From Chitinophagaceae bacterium (lineage in GTDB: Bacteria; Bacteroidota; Bacteroidia; Chitinophagales; Chitinophagaceae): DNA of 64,000 nucleotides. The notes below the pieces were generated by a model, which was given only the letters and a program-made list of their open reading frames with translations, did no database searches and had not been told where the DNA came from. The stretch is from assembly GCA_023957755.1 (NCBI GenBank), contig JAMLGT010000001.1:1-64000 (forward strand). Reading direction: 5' to 3'. Below are positions 7,206 through 16,117 of this stretch, in pieces; within the stretch, counting starts at the first letter, position 1, and every line of letters begins with the position of its first letter. Both the position numbers and the translations under genes were made by a program.

Positions 7206-8738
7206 TTAGTATAATAGGAATCCACCTCCCGGAATACTCCTCACAGGCCCACCCGGCCCTTGTACACGCACATTATCAAAGGTAACATTTGTACCCGGAA
7301 TACACTTCTGCAGCATAGCTTCCAATGGAGCAAGGTTAGAGCTTGAAATGTTCACCTGTTGCGGGTTGGGGAAGTTTGCCCCTGAAAAATAAACGGTAGC
7401 ACCTACGATGTTAAACTTATAGTCAAAGTCAAAACCTTCCAGATCTGCACGCGCAAATCTTTGATTCTTAAACACGACCGACTGTACACGTCCGCTTGCG
7501 TTAGGCCCTACTTTAAATACAGGGTCAGGAATATCTTTTATCCTGAAAGAGTAAGTGCTAGCTTTTCCATCAGAATTAACAGTAATGGATGCACTACCCA
7601 GTTTCTCTACTCTCACCACATACTTGCCCGGCCCACCTGCCGACACAAGGCTTCCACCGGTCATAGACACCTTCGTTTTATCCCATCCGGTTCCCGAAGA
7701 GATTGTTACAGGATTATCCACGAATCTATAAAATACGTTCATCTTATCCAACATTACGGCCGCACCTCCGGGTGTTCCAACAGTGTATTCTACCGGGAAA
7801 CTCTTAGTCTCTTTCTCTCCGTCGGGTTTAGTATAAGTAACTACTACCGGCATTTTATGTACGCCTGCACCCGACGCCGTTATGGTCTGTTTGGCCACAC
7901 CATCCGGGCCAACAGCTACCCTGACACCTCCAATGGTAATTTCAGGTTGAGCTGCGGTGCTATATGCCCCTACACCGGCAGATATCGTCATCGTTTGCCC
8001 GGGCATCAGATAGTTGGAGGTTTGCCCCACTAATGCTGCAAACTGATCGTAAACAACTTTAACAGCACCTATCTGATTATGACAATAAGTAATGATTTCA
8101 CTCTCCGCAGTCTTTACACCATTCTGAAACTTACTCAGCATAGTAAGTGCAGACACAGTCGGTGTCATATTGAAGAAGGTTTGCGAAAAGTCTTTATGCT
8201 TTCCTTCTCTGGTTTTAAAAGACTCTGTATTTGTGCTTACAGGAAAGCTTGTTTCAAATTGCTTACGCACACTGGGATCCACAATGTTGAGCATAGCCTC
8301 CTTGTATTCATTCAGTTTCTTCTCAAGTTCTTTCCCCTTGCCTTCGGTAATAAAAAGGCGAGTAGAGGCATCCAGATTATCCTCACGAAAATCTTCCAAA
8401 CCTTCATCGGTAATCCTCAGGCCGGCTTGCCTTTTTAATTGTGCTTTTAATGTATCAATGTAGGTATATATATCTGCTGAAAGCTGCTTTGCCTGATTAG
8501 CCTTCGGTTCCCAGATCGCTGCATTTTTTGCAGTCTGGGGATCAGCGAGCTTTGCTTCCAGCGATTTATAAATCGTCTCGTTTCCTTCATTTATCACCTC
8601 GTTGGAAGTCATCAGACTCTTATCCACAACTTTGAAGGCAGTGATAACTTCGTTAGATACATTCAGTGCCAGAATAGCGGTCAGCACCAGGTACATAACG
8701 TTAATCATCTTCTGCCTCGGTTCTCTAGGTAATGGCAT
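7206..8738 (-). CDS. gldM: Type IX secretion motor protein GldM (PorM)
   Basis: GldM is the inner-membrane-anchored, periplasm-spanning partner of GldL; together they form the proton-driven motor of type IX secretion and gliding. The 510-residue protein starts MPLPREPRQKMINVMYLVLT, an N-terminal membrane helix typical of the family, followed by a helical domain (residues ~40-220) and several beta-rich periplasmic domains. The segment TPGGAAVMLDKMNVFYRFVD and the C-terminal repeat-like domain ending GPVRSIPGGGFLLY fit the known D2-D4 arrangement. It is 51 bases after gldL and shares the operon. Confidence 0.93.
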   Translation of the reverse strand: MPLPREPRQKMINVMYLVLTAILALNVSNEVITAFKVVDKSLMTSNEVINEGNETIYKSLEAKLADPQTAKNAAIWEPKANQAKQLSADIYTYIDTLKAQLKRQAGLRITDEGLEDFREDNLDASTRLFITEGKGKELEKKLNEYKEAMLNIVDPSVRKQFETSFPVSTNTESFKTREGKHKDFSQTFFNMTPTVSALTMLSKFQNGVKTAESEIITYCHNQIGAVKVVYDQFAALVGQTSNYLMPGQTMTISAGVGAYSTAAQPEITIGGVRVAVGPDGVAKQTITASGAGVHKMPVVVTYTKPDGEKETKSFPVEYTVGTPGGAAVMLDKMNVFYRFVDNPVTISSGTGWDKTKVSMTGGSLVSAGGPGKYVVRVEKLGSASITVNSDGKASTYSFRIKDIPDPVFKVGPNASGRVQSVVFKNQRFARADLEGFDFDYKFNIVGATVYFSGANFPNPQQVNISSSNLAPLEAMLQKCIPGTNVTFDNVRVQGPGGPVRSIPGGGFLLY

Positions 8739-8789
8739 AGTATTTTAATTTTTTTTCTTTAGGGATTAGTATTAACAACAATCATCAGC

Positions 8790-9572
8790 TTACTGCCTGC
8801 CTTGCATGGCACTCAGCATATTGCCATACACCTGATTCAGTTTGCCAAGATTTCCTGCAAGTGCGTTGATCTGCTCTTTGGTCTTCTGTGCATCCTCCAC
8901 AGTATTAGCCATCACTTCACTAGCTTTTGCCACCTTACCATAAAAAGCATTCATGGCTTTCAGGTGGTTGTTGCTTTCATTAAGTTCCAGTTCATAAATA
9001 CTATTGAGCGAGCCCATATTCTTTGCAAGTAATTCTACCTGCTCTTTAAATCCACGCGCCTCATCGGCTGCGCTATTGAAACTGCTCATTGCATTTGCTG
9101 AATTAATAAAAGCATCCTTCATCATACCTAAAGCGGTGTTAGCTTCTTTTGTCTTGGAAGTAAACTCTGAGGTATTCTTAACCACATCGCCTACCTCGCC
9201 CAACTGAGATACAGTGGTATCCAGTCTTTGGAAGTTTTCACCTAATTTTTTCATGTTTACAGAATTAATTTCTGCATCTTCCATCATTTTGTTCATCGCA
9301 TCAAGCGGGCTTTCTTTACCTGTTGATGTCGGAGCTGCTACCGCATGTGCATGCGCTGCCTGATGATCGTGGGGCCTTACCCACTCGATTACTGCGTAGA
9401 TAAGGAAGATGACGGTTTCAGTCCACATACCAACTGTGAGCATGGTATCTGCATAAGACTGATGGGTTAACTTAGCCCATGCAGCAAAAATAACTACACC
9501 GGCGCCGGCACTCACAAATACGTCAACTAATGTGAGAAAGTTTCTTTTGGGGAGTTGCTGAGTCTGAGACAT
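8790..9572 (-). CDS. gldL: Type IX secretion motor protein GldL (PorL)
   Basis: GldL is the inner-membrane proton channel of the type IX motor. Two membrane helices are visible at the N-terminus (about residues 15-33 and 41-63), the second carrying the glutamate in MWTETVIFLIYAVIEW that is conserved in the family as part of proton translocation. The remaining ~190 residues are a long, largely coiled-coil cytoplasmic domain (NSVNMKKLGENFQRLDTTVS, LAKNMGSLNSIYELELNESN). A histidine-rich linker (HDHQAAHAHA) joins the two parts. It follows gldK by 182 bases and precedes gldM by 51. Confidence 0.93.
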   Translation of the reverse strand: MSQTQQLPKRNFLTLVDVFVSAGAGVVIFAAWAKLTHQSYADTMLTVGMWTETVIFLIYAVIEWVRPHDHQAAHAHAVAAPTSTGKESPLDAMNKMMEDAEINSVNMKKLGENFQRLDTTVSQLGEVGDVVKNTSEFTSKTKEANTALGMMKDAFINSANAMSSFNSAADEARGFKEQVELLAKNMGSLNSIYELELNESNNHLKAMNAFYGKVAKASEVMANTVEDAQKTKEQINALAGNLGKLNQVYGNMLSAMQGRQ

Positions 9573-9754
9573 AACTTATTGGTTTTTAATTTACTGGGTT
9601 TAAGGATTATCGGTTTGAGTTTCCACAATAAAAAGCCCATATTAATTCATTCTTCCACAATGAACAATTAATACAGGCAATAAGATTGAGAAACTAAAAA
9701 TGTATTCTATAAAAGGTTTTCTTTGGTTAACTGATACAGGGGTTTTAATTCTTT

Positions 9755-11044
9755 TTATTTCTTCTTACCTAAGGATGGGGGTAAATCAACCACACTACGG
9801 AATCCGATGTAGGATTTTGAAGTATCCTGATACTCGTATGTACGAGAACTTACCTGGAGATAGTGCCCTACATCCTTCCAGCTACCGCCACGAATCACCT
9901 TGCGCTTCATCCTGGGAGGATCCTGTTCTTTGGCATTCCAGCGAATATCCGGGTTCAGGTCGTGTTGGAAGTTGTATCCACCTTCATAATACAATGAGGA
10001 TGTCCACTCCGCCACGTTACCGGCCATATTATACAAACCAAAGTCATTAGGCCAATAGGCATCTGCACGCACGGTGTAGAGTCCTCCGTCTTCAGGATAG
10101 TTACCGCGACCAGGTTTAAAGTTTGCCATCAGACAGCCTTTTCTGTTTCTCAGATAAGGGCCGCCCCACGGAAACGGAGCCTGTGAACGTCCGCCACGTG
10201 CCGCATACTCCCACTCAGATTCTGTCGGAAGCCTGAAGCCCGATTCGGTAGATCGCTTCTTAGACTCAAGAAAGCTATTTAGATAAAGTGTCCTCCATTC
10301 GCAGAAAGCAGTAGCCTGTTTCCAGGACACACCCACCACCGGATAGTTTCCAAATGCAGGGTGATTAAAATACTGCTTTGACATCGGTTCATTATATGAG
10401 TATGAAAAATCACGCACCCAAACCAACGTGTCCGGATAAATCGGTAAATCGTATTTCACTATAAACTGTCCGCGCGGTACATTGGCATTCTCACGCTTTG
10501 CAGCTTCTTTGTAATCAAAGGTTTCAGAGTGGTAAACCAGTTTTTGTGCATCTATTTCTTTACGTCCGAAAATACGGTTATCAGGAGTAACTGTCATTGC
10601 TTCCAGCTTCTCATAGATGTCTTTATCATCCCACTTTATCGCTCTCGCCTTTGTCCAGTCGATATACTGAGTACCATCTCCGCCCTGGGCCTGCTTCACG
10701 AGCCCCAGCAACTTTGCTGCTATTGAGTCTCTTACCCAATTGGTAAAAAAACGATACTCGTTATTCGTAATCTCGGTAGCATCCATCCAGAAGCCGCTGA
10801 TTGACACCTGCTTGTTTCTGGCAGTAAAGGCGTAATTGAGATCCTCATCACTGGGCCCCATGTGGAATGTGCCCGGTGGTATATAAACCATTCCCGGAGG
10901 TTTAGGCAATGTGTATTTGCTTGAAGGAGCTACACCATGCAGCTGCCCGTCATTCGGAATACTGCTTTTCGACTTCCCAAACTTTCCACATCCGGTTAGC
11001 ACAATAGCAGTGCATCCAAGCATAGCCAATAAACTATTCTTCAT
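9755..11044 (-). CDS. gldK: Type IX secretion lipoprotein GldK (PorK)
   Basis: GldK is an outer-membrane-anchored lipoprotein with a formylglycine-generating-enzyme fold that assembles with GldN into the periplasmic ring of the type IX system. A lipobox is visible (IVLTGC), with the start chosen at 11044 so that the cysteine is at residue 19; an ATG at 11080 adds 12 residues and cannot be excluded. The FGE/SUMF1-type domain includes MVYIPPGTFHMGPSD, the PTESEWEYAARGG block, AGNVAEWTSS, and VIRGGSWKDV near the end. It is the first gene of gldKLMN. Confidence 0.92.
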   Translation of the reverse strand: MKNSLLAMLGCTAIVLTGCGKFGKSKSSIPNDGQLHGVAPSSKYTLPKPPGMVYIPPGTFHMGPSDEDLNYAFTARNKQVSISGFWMDATEITNNEYRFFTNWVRDSIAAKLLGLVKQAQGGDGTQYIDWTKARAIKWDDKDIYEKLEAMTVTPDNRIFGRKEIDAQKLVYHSETFDYKEAAKRENANVPRGQFIVKYDLPIYPDTLVWVRDFSYSYNEPMSKQYFNHPAFGNYPVVGVSWKQATAFCEWRTLYLNSFLESKKRSTESGFRLPTESEWEYAARGGRSQAPFPWGGPYLRNRKGCLMANFKPGRGNYPEDGGLYTVRADAYWPNDFGLYNMAGNVAEWTSSLYYEGGYNFQHDLNPDIRWNAKEQDPPRMKRKVIRGGSWKDVGHYLQVSSRTYEYQDTSKSYIGFRSVVDLPPSLGKKK

Positions 11045-11549
11045 TGTAATTGACTTTACGGGTAAGGACAATTTTTTCATTCAATTAGTAGGTTTGACTG
11101 ATATCCAATCGGGTCGATTGTTCGATACCGAAAATTAAAACGAGTAAAAAAATTAATTATTGTAGAAAAGTATCAAATAAATGTTTCCTTTTGGATGTTC
11201 TCTGGTTTATAAATCCAGTCAAATTTAGGATAGGAAGATAAAACTAAGGAAATACTATCAAAACCATCAAGATTTTCACTAATCCCACAAAAAAAATTAG
11301 TTAATATTCCTCATGCCTTCCCGCCTTCAATCGCCGGATCACCCTCAATTTTTGCCAGCAAAATTTAACGCACAATTTAGCTGGTTTATTTTCGGGGGGA
11401 ACAAATATAGTGACTTTGCATACTTTTCCATATCTCAATATATTTTTAATATTAATTTAATCTTCCATCTCAAATAAGATCTGGGTAGCTAACCCGCCAC
11501 AATCATTGAAAACGGATGAAATATCTGACTAATTTTGTATTCTTAGAAA
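11045..11549. other. Divergent intergenic region between gldK and uvrA
   Basis: This AT-rich stretch of about 470-500 bases separates divergent operons and shows no coding potential. A uvrA promoter is listed separately. For gldK, the minus strand has TAnnTTTG-type matches at 11220-11227 (TAAATTTG) and 11402-11409 (TATATTTG), but without a well-spaced -33 box, so the gldK start site is not settled. Confidence 0.5.
11506..11537 (+). promoter_or_regulatory. Candidate Bacteroidota-type promoter of uvrA
   Basis: TAATTTTG at 11530-11537 matches the -7 consensus TAnnTTTG of the Bacteroidota primary sigma factor, and a TTG at 11506-11508 lies 21 bases upstream as a possible -33 element. The predicted leader is only a few bases before the ATG at 11550. 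Confidence 0.5.
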
Positions 11550-14429
11550 ATGCAAAAAGTAGAAAGCGAATTCGCTACAGGAAACAATGAATATATAGAG
11601 GTCTGGGGTGCCCGTGAGCATAACCTGAAAAATATAGATATCTCGATTCCCAAGAACCGGCTGGTGGTTATTACCGGAATAAGTGGCAGCGGCAAATCAT
11701 CACTTGCCTTCGATACCATTTTTGCCGAAGGCCAAAGAAGGTATATGGAAAGTTTTTCTGCCTATGCCCGACAGTTTATGGGTGACATGGAAAGGCCTGA
11801 TGTAGATAAGATTTCAGGCCTGAGCCCTGTGATATCCATCGAACAAAAAACCACCAACAAAAATCCCCGAAGTACGGTAGGAACCATCACGGAAGTTTAT
11901 GACTTTATGAGGCTGCTATTTGCCCGAATAGGTGAAGCATACAGCTATAACACCGGCAAACGAATGGTCAAGTGGTCTGAGGACGAAATCGTTCACAATA
12001 TTTTTCAACGATTCTCAGATCAGAAGATGACGATTCTGGCACCAATTGTCAGAGGAAGGAAGGGACATTACAGAGAGTTATTTGAGGATTTCCGCAAAAA
12101 AGGATTTCTTAAAGTAAGGGTCGACGGAGAGGTAAAAGACCTGACTCCCAAGATGCAGGTGGACAGATACAAGATCCACGACATCGAACTGGTGATTGAC
12201 CGTGTAGAAGTGAAGGCTGCACAAAAACACAGGATCAGCAGCAGTGTCCAGAATGCGCTTTCCACCGGAAACGGTCTTATGTTTCTGTTACTGCAAGACA
12301 ATGACCGCGTGGTGCAGTATAGTCGCAAGCTGATGTGCGAAGACACAGGCATCAGTTACGAAGAGCCTTCTCCCAATTCATTTTCGTTCAACAGCCCTTA
12401 TGGTGCATGCCCTGCCTGCCGTGGGATTGGCAATATTTATCAGGTAAACCTGGAAGCAGTAATCCCCGACCGTTCACTATCTATCAACCAGGGAGGAATC
12501 GCACCCCTTGGTGAAGAAAGAGATGTGTACACTTTCCAACAGGTGGCCAAGCTCGCAAAGAAATATAAATTTTCTTTAGACACTCCTATTGCTTCTCTGC
12601 CTGATGAGGCTCTGAACCTTGTGCTCTACGGCCATAAAGAAAAACGGGAGCAGGTAGCCGATGCCGACTTTGACTGGTACGGGTTTACTCATACAGGCGA
12701 AGAGTCTGCTTCAGGATACGAAGGCATTGTGAATATGCTGTATCGCTGGTTCACCTCAGGCGATTCAGGGGAAAATATACAGGCATGGGCCGAACAGTTT
12801 ATGGAGCTCACGCCATGCCCGGAGTGCCACGGAGCAAGGCTCAGAAAAGAAAGCCTCTGGTTCAGAATCGACGAAAAAAACATTTCAGAACTCAGCGAGT
12901 TAAATCTTGACGAACTATACAAATGGTTTAAGAATATCGAATCGCGATTATCAGAAAAGCAGAATCAGGTGGCAAAGGATGTGCTAAAAGAAATAAGAGA
13001 CAGGATTCAGTTTCTTCTTGAAGTAGGCTTATCGTACCTAAGTCTAAGCCGCCCCTCCAGATCTCTTAGCGGCGGGGAATCGCAGCGGATCAAGCTGGCT
13101 ACTCAGATAGGCTCAAAGCTGCAGGGCATCACCTACATACTTGACGAGCCCAGCATAGGCCTTCATCAGCGAGATAACCACAGGCTGATAAATGCACTCA
13201 AAGGGCTGAGAGATATCGGCAACAGTGTACTGGTTGTGGAACACGACAAAGACATTATGCTCTCGTCTGATTATCTTATAGACATCGGCCCCGAGGCCGG
13301 GAAGAAAGGGGGAAATATTGTAGCTTCAGGCAAGCCCGAACAGTTTACAAAACTCAACACAGTTACTTCCTCATATCTCAACGGGAAAAAATCAATTCCT
13401 GTACCTGCGCAAAGGCGCACAGGAAGCGGAAACCTCATTAAACTGTATGGAGCGGCCGGGAACAACCTTAAACAAGTAGATGCTGCCTTCCCTCTCGGAA
13501 CGTTCATCTGTGTTACCGGTGTCAGCGGCAGCGGCAAATCCACCCTGATAAACGAGACCCTTTTCCCAATCCTTAAGCAGCATGTCTATAAAAGCAGGAA
13601 CAAACCGTTGCCATACAAGAAGATCACCGGACTTGAACATATCGACAAGGTTATTGAGATAGACCAATCACCCATCGGACGTACTCCAAGAAGTAATCCT
13701 GCTACCTACTGTGGCTTTTTTACAGACATCCGGACTCTATTTGCCTCAGTACCCGAGTCAAAAATAAGAGGTTATAAACCCGGCAGATTTTCATTCAATG
13801 TAAAGAGTGGAAGGTGCGACCTGTGTCACGGAGGAGGGATGCGGGTTATCGAAATGAACTTCCTGCCGGATGTATTTGTGAAATGTGAAAAGTGCAATGG
13901 CAAGAGATACAATCGGGAAACGCTTGAAATCAGATACAAAGGAAAATCGATCAGCGATGTGCTGGAAATGACTGTAGATGAGGCGGTGGAGTTTTTTGTA
14001 AATGTGCCCTCTCTCTACAGAAAAATAAAGGTGCTTCAGGAGGTGGGGCTGGGTTATGTTACTCTCGGTCAAAGCGCCACAACTCTCAGTGGTGGCGAAG
14101 CACAGCGGGTAAAACTATCTACAGAACTCGGAAAACGCGATACGGGAAAGACATTTTATATTCTGGATGAACCTACTACAGGGCTTCATTTTCAGGATAT
14201 CGGGATGCTTGTCCAGGTTCTTAATAAGTTGGTTGACCGTGGCAACACAGTGTTGGTAATAGAGCACAACCTCGACATTATAAAAGTGGCAGATTATATT
14301 ATCGATATCGGGCCTGAAGGGGGAAACGGAGGAGGGCAGATTGTATTTCAGGGAACACCTGAAGATCTTCTGCTTTGCAGGAAAAGTTATACCGGACAAT
14401 ATCTGAAAGAGGAACTGGCAAACAGCTAA
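11550..14429 (+). CDS. uvrA: Excinuclease ABC subunit A
   Basis: UvrA recognises bulky DNA lesions and loads UvrB in nucleotide excision repair. At 959 residues it is the normal size. Both ATPase modules are complete: the first Walker A is GISGSGKSS near residue 46, the second GVSGSGKST near residue 656; the signatures SLSGGESQRIKL and TLSGGEAQRVKL and the Walker B segments YILDEPSIGLHQ and YILDEPTTGLH follow. Zinc-binding cysteine pairs are seen in CPACRGIG, CPECHG, CDLCHGGG and CEKCNG. It is monocistronic, with its own promoter and an inverted-repeat element directly after its stop. Confidence 0.97.
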   Translation: MQKVESEFATGNNEYIEVWGAREHNLKNIDISIPKNRLVVITGISGSGKSSLAFDTIFAEGQRRYMESFSAYARQFMGDMERPDVDKISGLSPVISIEQKTTNKNPRSTVGTITEVYDFMRLLFARIGEAYSYNTGKRMVKWSEDEIVHNIFQRFSDQKMTILAPIVRGRKGHYRELFEDFRKKGFLKVRVDGEVKDLTPKMQVDRYKIHDIELVIDRVEVKAAQKHRISSSVQNALSTGNGLMFLLLQDNDRVVQYSRKLMCEDTGISYEEPSPNSFSFNSPYGACPACRGIGNIYQVNLEAVIPDRSLSINQGGIAPLGEERDVYTFQQVAKLAKKYKFSLDTPIASLPDEALNLVLYGHKEKREQVADADFDWYGFTHTGEESASGYEGIVNMLYRWFTSGDSGENIQAWAEQFMELTPCPECHGARLRKESLWFRIDEKNISELSELNLDELYKWFKNIESRLSEKQNQVAKDVLKEIRDRIQFLLEVGLSYLSLSRPSRSLSGGESQRIKLATQIGSKLQGITYILDEPSIGLHQRDNHRLINALKGLRDIGNSVLVVEHDKDIMLSSDYLIDIGPEAGKKGGNIVASGKPEQFTKLNTVTSSYLNGKKSIPVPAQRRTGSGNLIKLYGAAGNNLKQVDAAFPLGTFICVTGVSGSGKSTLINETLFPILKQHVYKSRNKPLPYKKITGLEHIDKVIEIDQSPIGRTPRSNPATYCGFFTDIRTLFASVPESKIRGYKPGRFSFNVKSGRCDLCHGGGMRVIEMNFLPDVFVKCEKCNGKRYNRETLEIRYKGKSISDVLEMTVDEAVEFFVNVPSLYRKIKVLQEVGLGYVTLGQSATTLSGGEAQRVKLSTELGKRDTGKTFYILDEPTTGLHFQDIGMLVQVLNKLVDRGNTVLVIEHNLDIIKVADYIIDIGPEGGNGGGQIVFQGTPEDLLLCRKSYTGQYLKEELANS

Positions 14430-14433
14430 GCAT

Positions 14434-14559
14434 TTATTGTAAGAGGAACAAAGCACCTAAAGAGATAATCAAGAAGGTTTGTGGTTTCAGTAGGGTATAG
14501 AAGACAGCATATCTATCTTCTCTCTCTTTTTGCAGGTGGCTTTGTTCTCTATACAATAA
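14434..14559. repeat. 126-bp element with 25-bp imperfect terminal inverted repeats
   Basis: The left end (14434-14458) and right end (14534-14559) are inverted copies: TTATTGTA, then GAACAAAGC and ACCT on one side match AGGT, GCTTTGTTC and TACAATAA on the other, with two small gaps. The 75-base interior can form a second hairpin (AGAAGA...TCTTCT). It fills the gap between convergent uvrA and the beta-barrel gene. It could be a miniature inverted-repeat element, a structured small RNA, or an unusually long terminator. I see no clear promoter on either strand. Confidence 0.55.
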
Positions 14560-14575
14560 TTTTCCAAAGGGGGTA

Positions 14576-15544
14576 TTAAAATCTGTGAGGGCAGCGCATA
14601 CGGTTCAGGCTGCTTTTGTTTTCATTTCTTGTAAAACTCCAGCCGACTCTGACAAAGGTGGTAAACCACGAGTCGTTCTGGTTAGGGTTGCCTCTCTGTT
14701 CTCCGGGGGCAAATCTTGTAAGTCCCGGCGTGACAATAGCATTTGCCTTGTCTGATATTTTCTTTGCAAGTGCAGCATCTACTGCAGACAAGTACTTATC
14801 AAACAGAACAGGATCTACATACGAATCGCTTACATCATCTACATAATCGTTAAAGGATTTTCTTAAAAGTAATTCCAGGCTCAGATTCAGGTTTTCAGTA
14901 ACGAAATATTTCACTCCCACACCCATCGGAATGTTTATCTGGGTAAGGCTGTACTCTTTACGATCGGGATATTCCTCAAATCCTTGGCCTTCAGTGTGTA
15001 AAGGCCTGAGATAATGCCATGTCTTTTTACCATTGGCATCCGTGATAGAGCCTTGCGGGTTGTAATGATACACCCCTACCCCTATTACTCCGTAAGGAGC
15101 CAGCCTGAAGTCGCGTTCGTCGCCAAAAAAGAATTCCAAAGGATAAAATTCAGCGGCTGCGTAGGCTTCAAAAAGGTCAGTTCTGAAGTCCAGATTCCTT
15201 TGTTTACGAAACAATTCCGCGCCCCCATTCTTTCTAATCTTGGAGTCGTCTCCTTCGAGCGCACCTATCTGTGCCGCTACTCTAAACCCAAGCCAGTCAC
15301 TAGGATACACAGTCACGAAAGCACCTTTCATGATGTTGGTCAAATCAAGATTTATATCTTTTATAAAGCGAGTTCCTTCTCCTCTGTTGCCTCCCAGATC
15401 GCCCAGGAAAAAGGTGGGGCCAATGTTTATACCGGCCTCAACCCTGAGGTTTTTGGTTCTAAATGAAAGCGACTGAGCGTTCACTTCATAATGCCCGACC
15501 CCCACGCACAGCAAGATAAAGAGCATGTAAATGTATGCTTTCAT
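14576..15544 (-). CDS. Outer membrane beta-barrel protein (DUF6089-like)
   Basis: A signal peptide is evident (MKAYIYMLFILLCVGVGHYE then VNAQS), followed by alternating amphipathic strands rich in aromatic and glycine residues: LRVEAGINIGPTFFLGDLGG, FVTVYPSDWLGFRVAAQIG, LAPYGVIGVGVYHYNPQG, INIPMGVGVKYFVTENLNLS and a last FTTFVRVGWSF. This is the pattern of the small Bacteroidota outer membrane barrels annotated DUF6089, related to PorT/PorG-type proteins. The start at 15544 heads the signal peptide; 15574 would add ten residues. The exact role is unknown; a link to type IX secretion is possible but not shown here. Confidence 0.7.
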   Translation of the reverse strand: MKAYIYMLFILLCVGVGHYEVNAQSLSFRTKNLRVEAGINIGPTFFLGDLGGNRGEGTRFIKDINLDLTNIMKGAFVTVYPSDWLGFRVAAQIGALEGDDSKIRKNGGAELFRKQRNLDFRTDLFEAYAAAEFYPLEFFFGDERDFRLAPYGVIGVGVYHYNPQGSITDANGKKTWHYLRPLHTEGQGFEEYPDRKEYSLTQINIPMGVGVKYFVTENLNLSLELLLRKSFNDYVDDVSDSYVDPVLFDKYLSAVDAALAKKISDKANAIVTPGLTRFAPGEQRGNPNQNDSWFTTFVRVGWSFTRNENKSSLNRMRCPHRF

Positions 15545-15624
15545 AAGGCGGATGAATTTTGTCGTTATACTCATCTATACGATGAGGAATAACAGCAAAA
15601 TCTTAAACGACCTCCATACTCATA

Positions 15625-16107
15625 TTATTGTGAAGACATGCCTGAAAAGGGCTTTCGCATTCGGATATGGTCAATATTGTCTTCCTGATAAATGGTTCCT
15701 TCCTTTACAAATCCAAACGATTCATAAAATGGAATCAGGTAAGTCTGTGCGCTAATGACTACTTCTTTACTACCAAAATTCTTGTAAACACTATTAAGAG
15801 AGCGCCGCATCAATTCTTTACCGAGCCCCAGGTGCCTTGCCCGTCCGGATGTCAGCACCCTGCCAATCGAAGCAGCATGTTCATAACTCACACCCGGTGG
15901 AAGCAGGCGGGAATACGCTACTATATCTGCTCCCCGTAATGCGATTAAATGGAATGCTTTGAAATCTTTGTCATCACAATCCTGATAGGGACAATTCTGC
16001 TCTACTACAAAAACCTCATTTCGCACCTTCAATATGCTGTAAAGCTCAGGAATCGTCAATTCATGGAAGGCCTTACACACCCATTTAATGTCAGAAATAT
16101 CACTCAT
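15625..16107 (-). CDS. GNAT family N-acetyltransferase, ElaA type
   Basis: The roughly 160-residue protein carries the ElaA-like acetyltransferase layout: an N-terminal LTIPELYSILKVRNEVFVVEQ typical of ElaA, CPYQDCDDKD, and the acetyl-CoA-binding segment IGRVLTSGRARHLGLGKELM. Substrates of ElaA enzymes are not established. I place the start at 16107 (MSDISDIKWVC), ten bases after the relA/spoT stop; the alternative ATG at 16140 would overlap that gene by 23 bases. The short spacing suggests co-transcription with the (p)ppGpp enzyme upstream. Confidence 0.8.
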   Translation of the reverse strand: MSDISDIKWVCKAFHELTIPELYSILKVRNEVFVVEQNCPYQDCDDKDFKAFHLIALRGADIVAYSRLLPPGVSYEHAASIGRVLTSGRARHLGLGKELMRRSLNSVYKNFGSKEVVISAQTYLIPFYESFGFVKEGTIYQEDNIDHIRMRKPFSGMSSQ

Positions 16108-16117
16108 CAGAAAGTTG

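Noticed and set aside
8170-8463. Serine-rich antisense frames inside gldM and similar long frames opposite purA, rny, rpsB and cphA
   Set aside because: All are shadows on the opposite strand of strongly conserved genes.
9755-11044. True formylglycine-generating (sulfatase-activating) enzyme
   Set aside because: It carries an FGE fold, but the lipobox and its position before gldL-gldM-gldN identify GldK.
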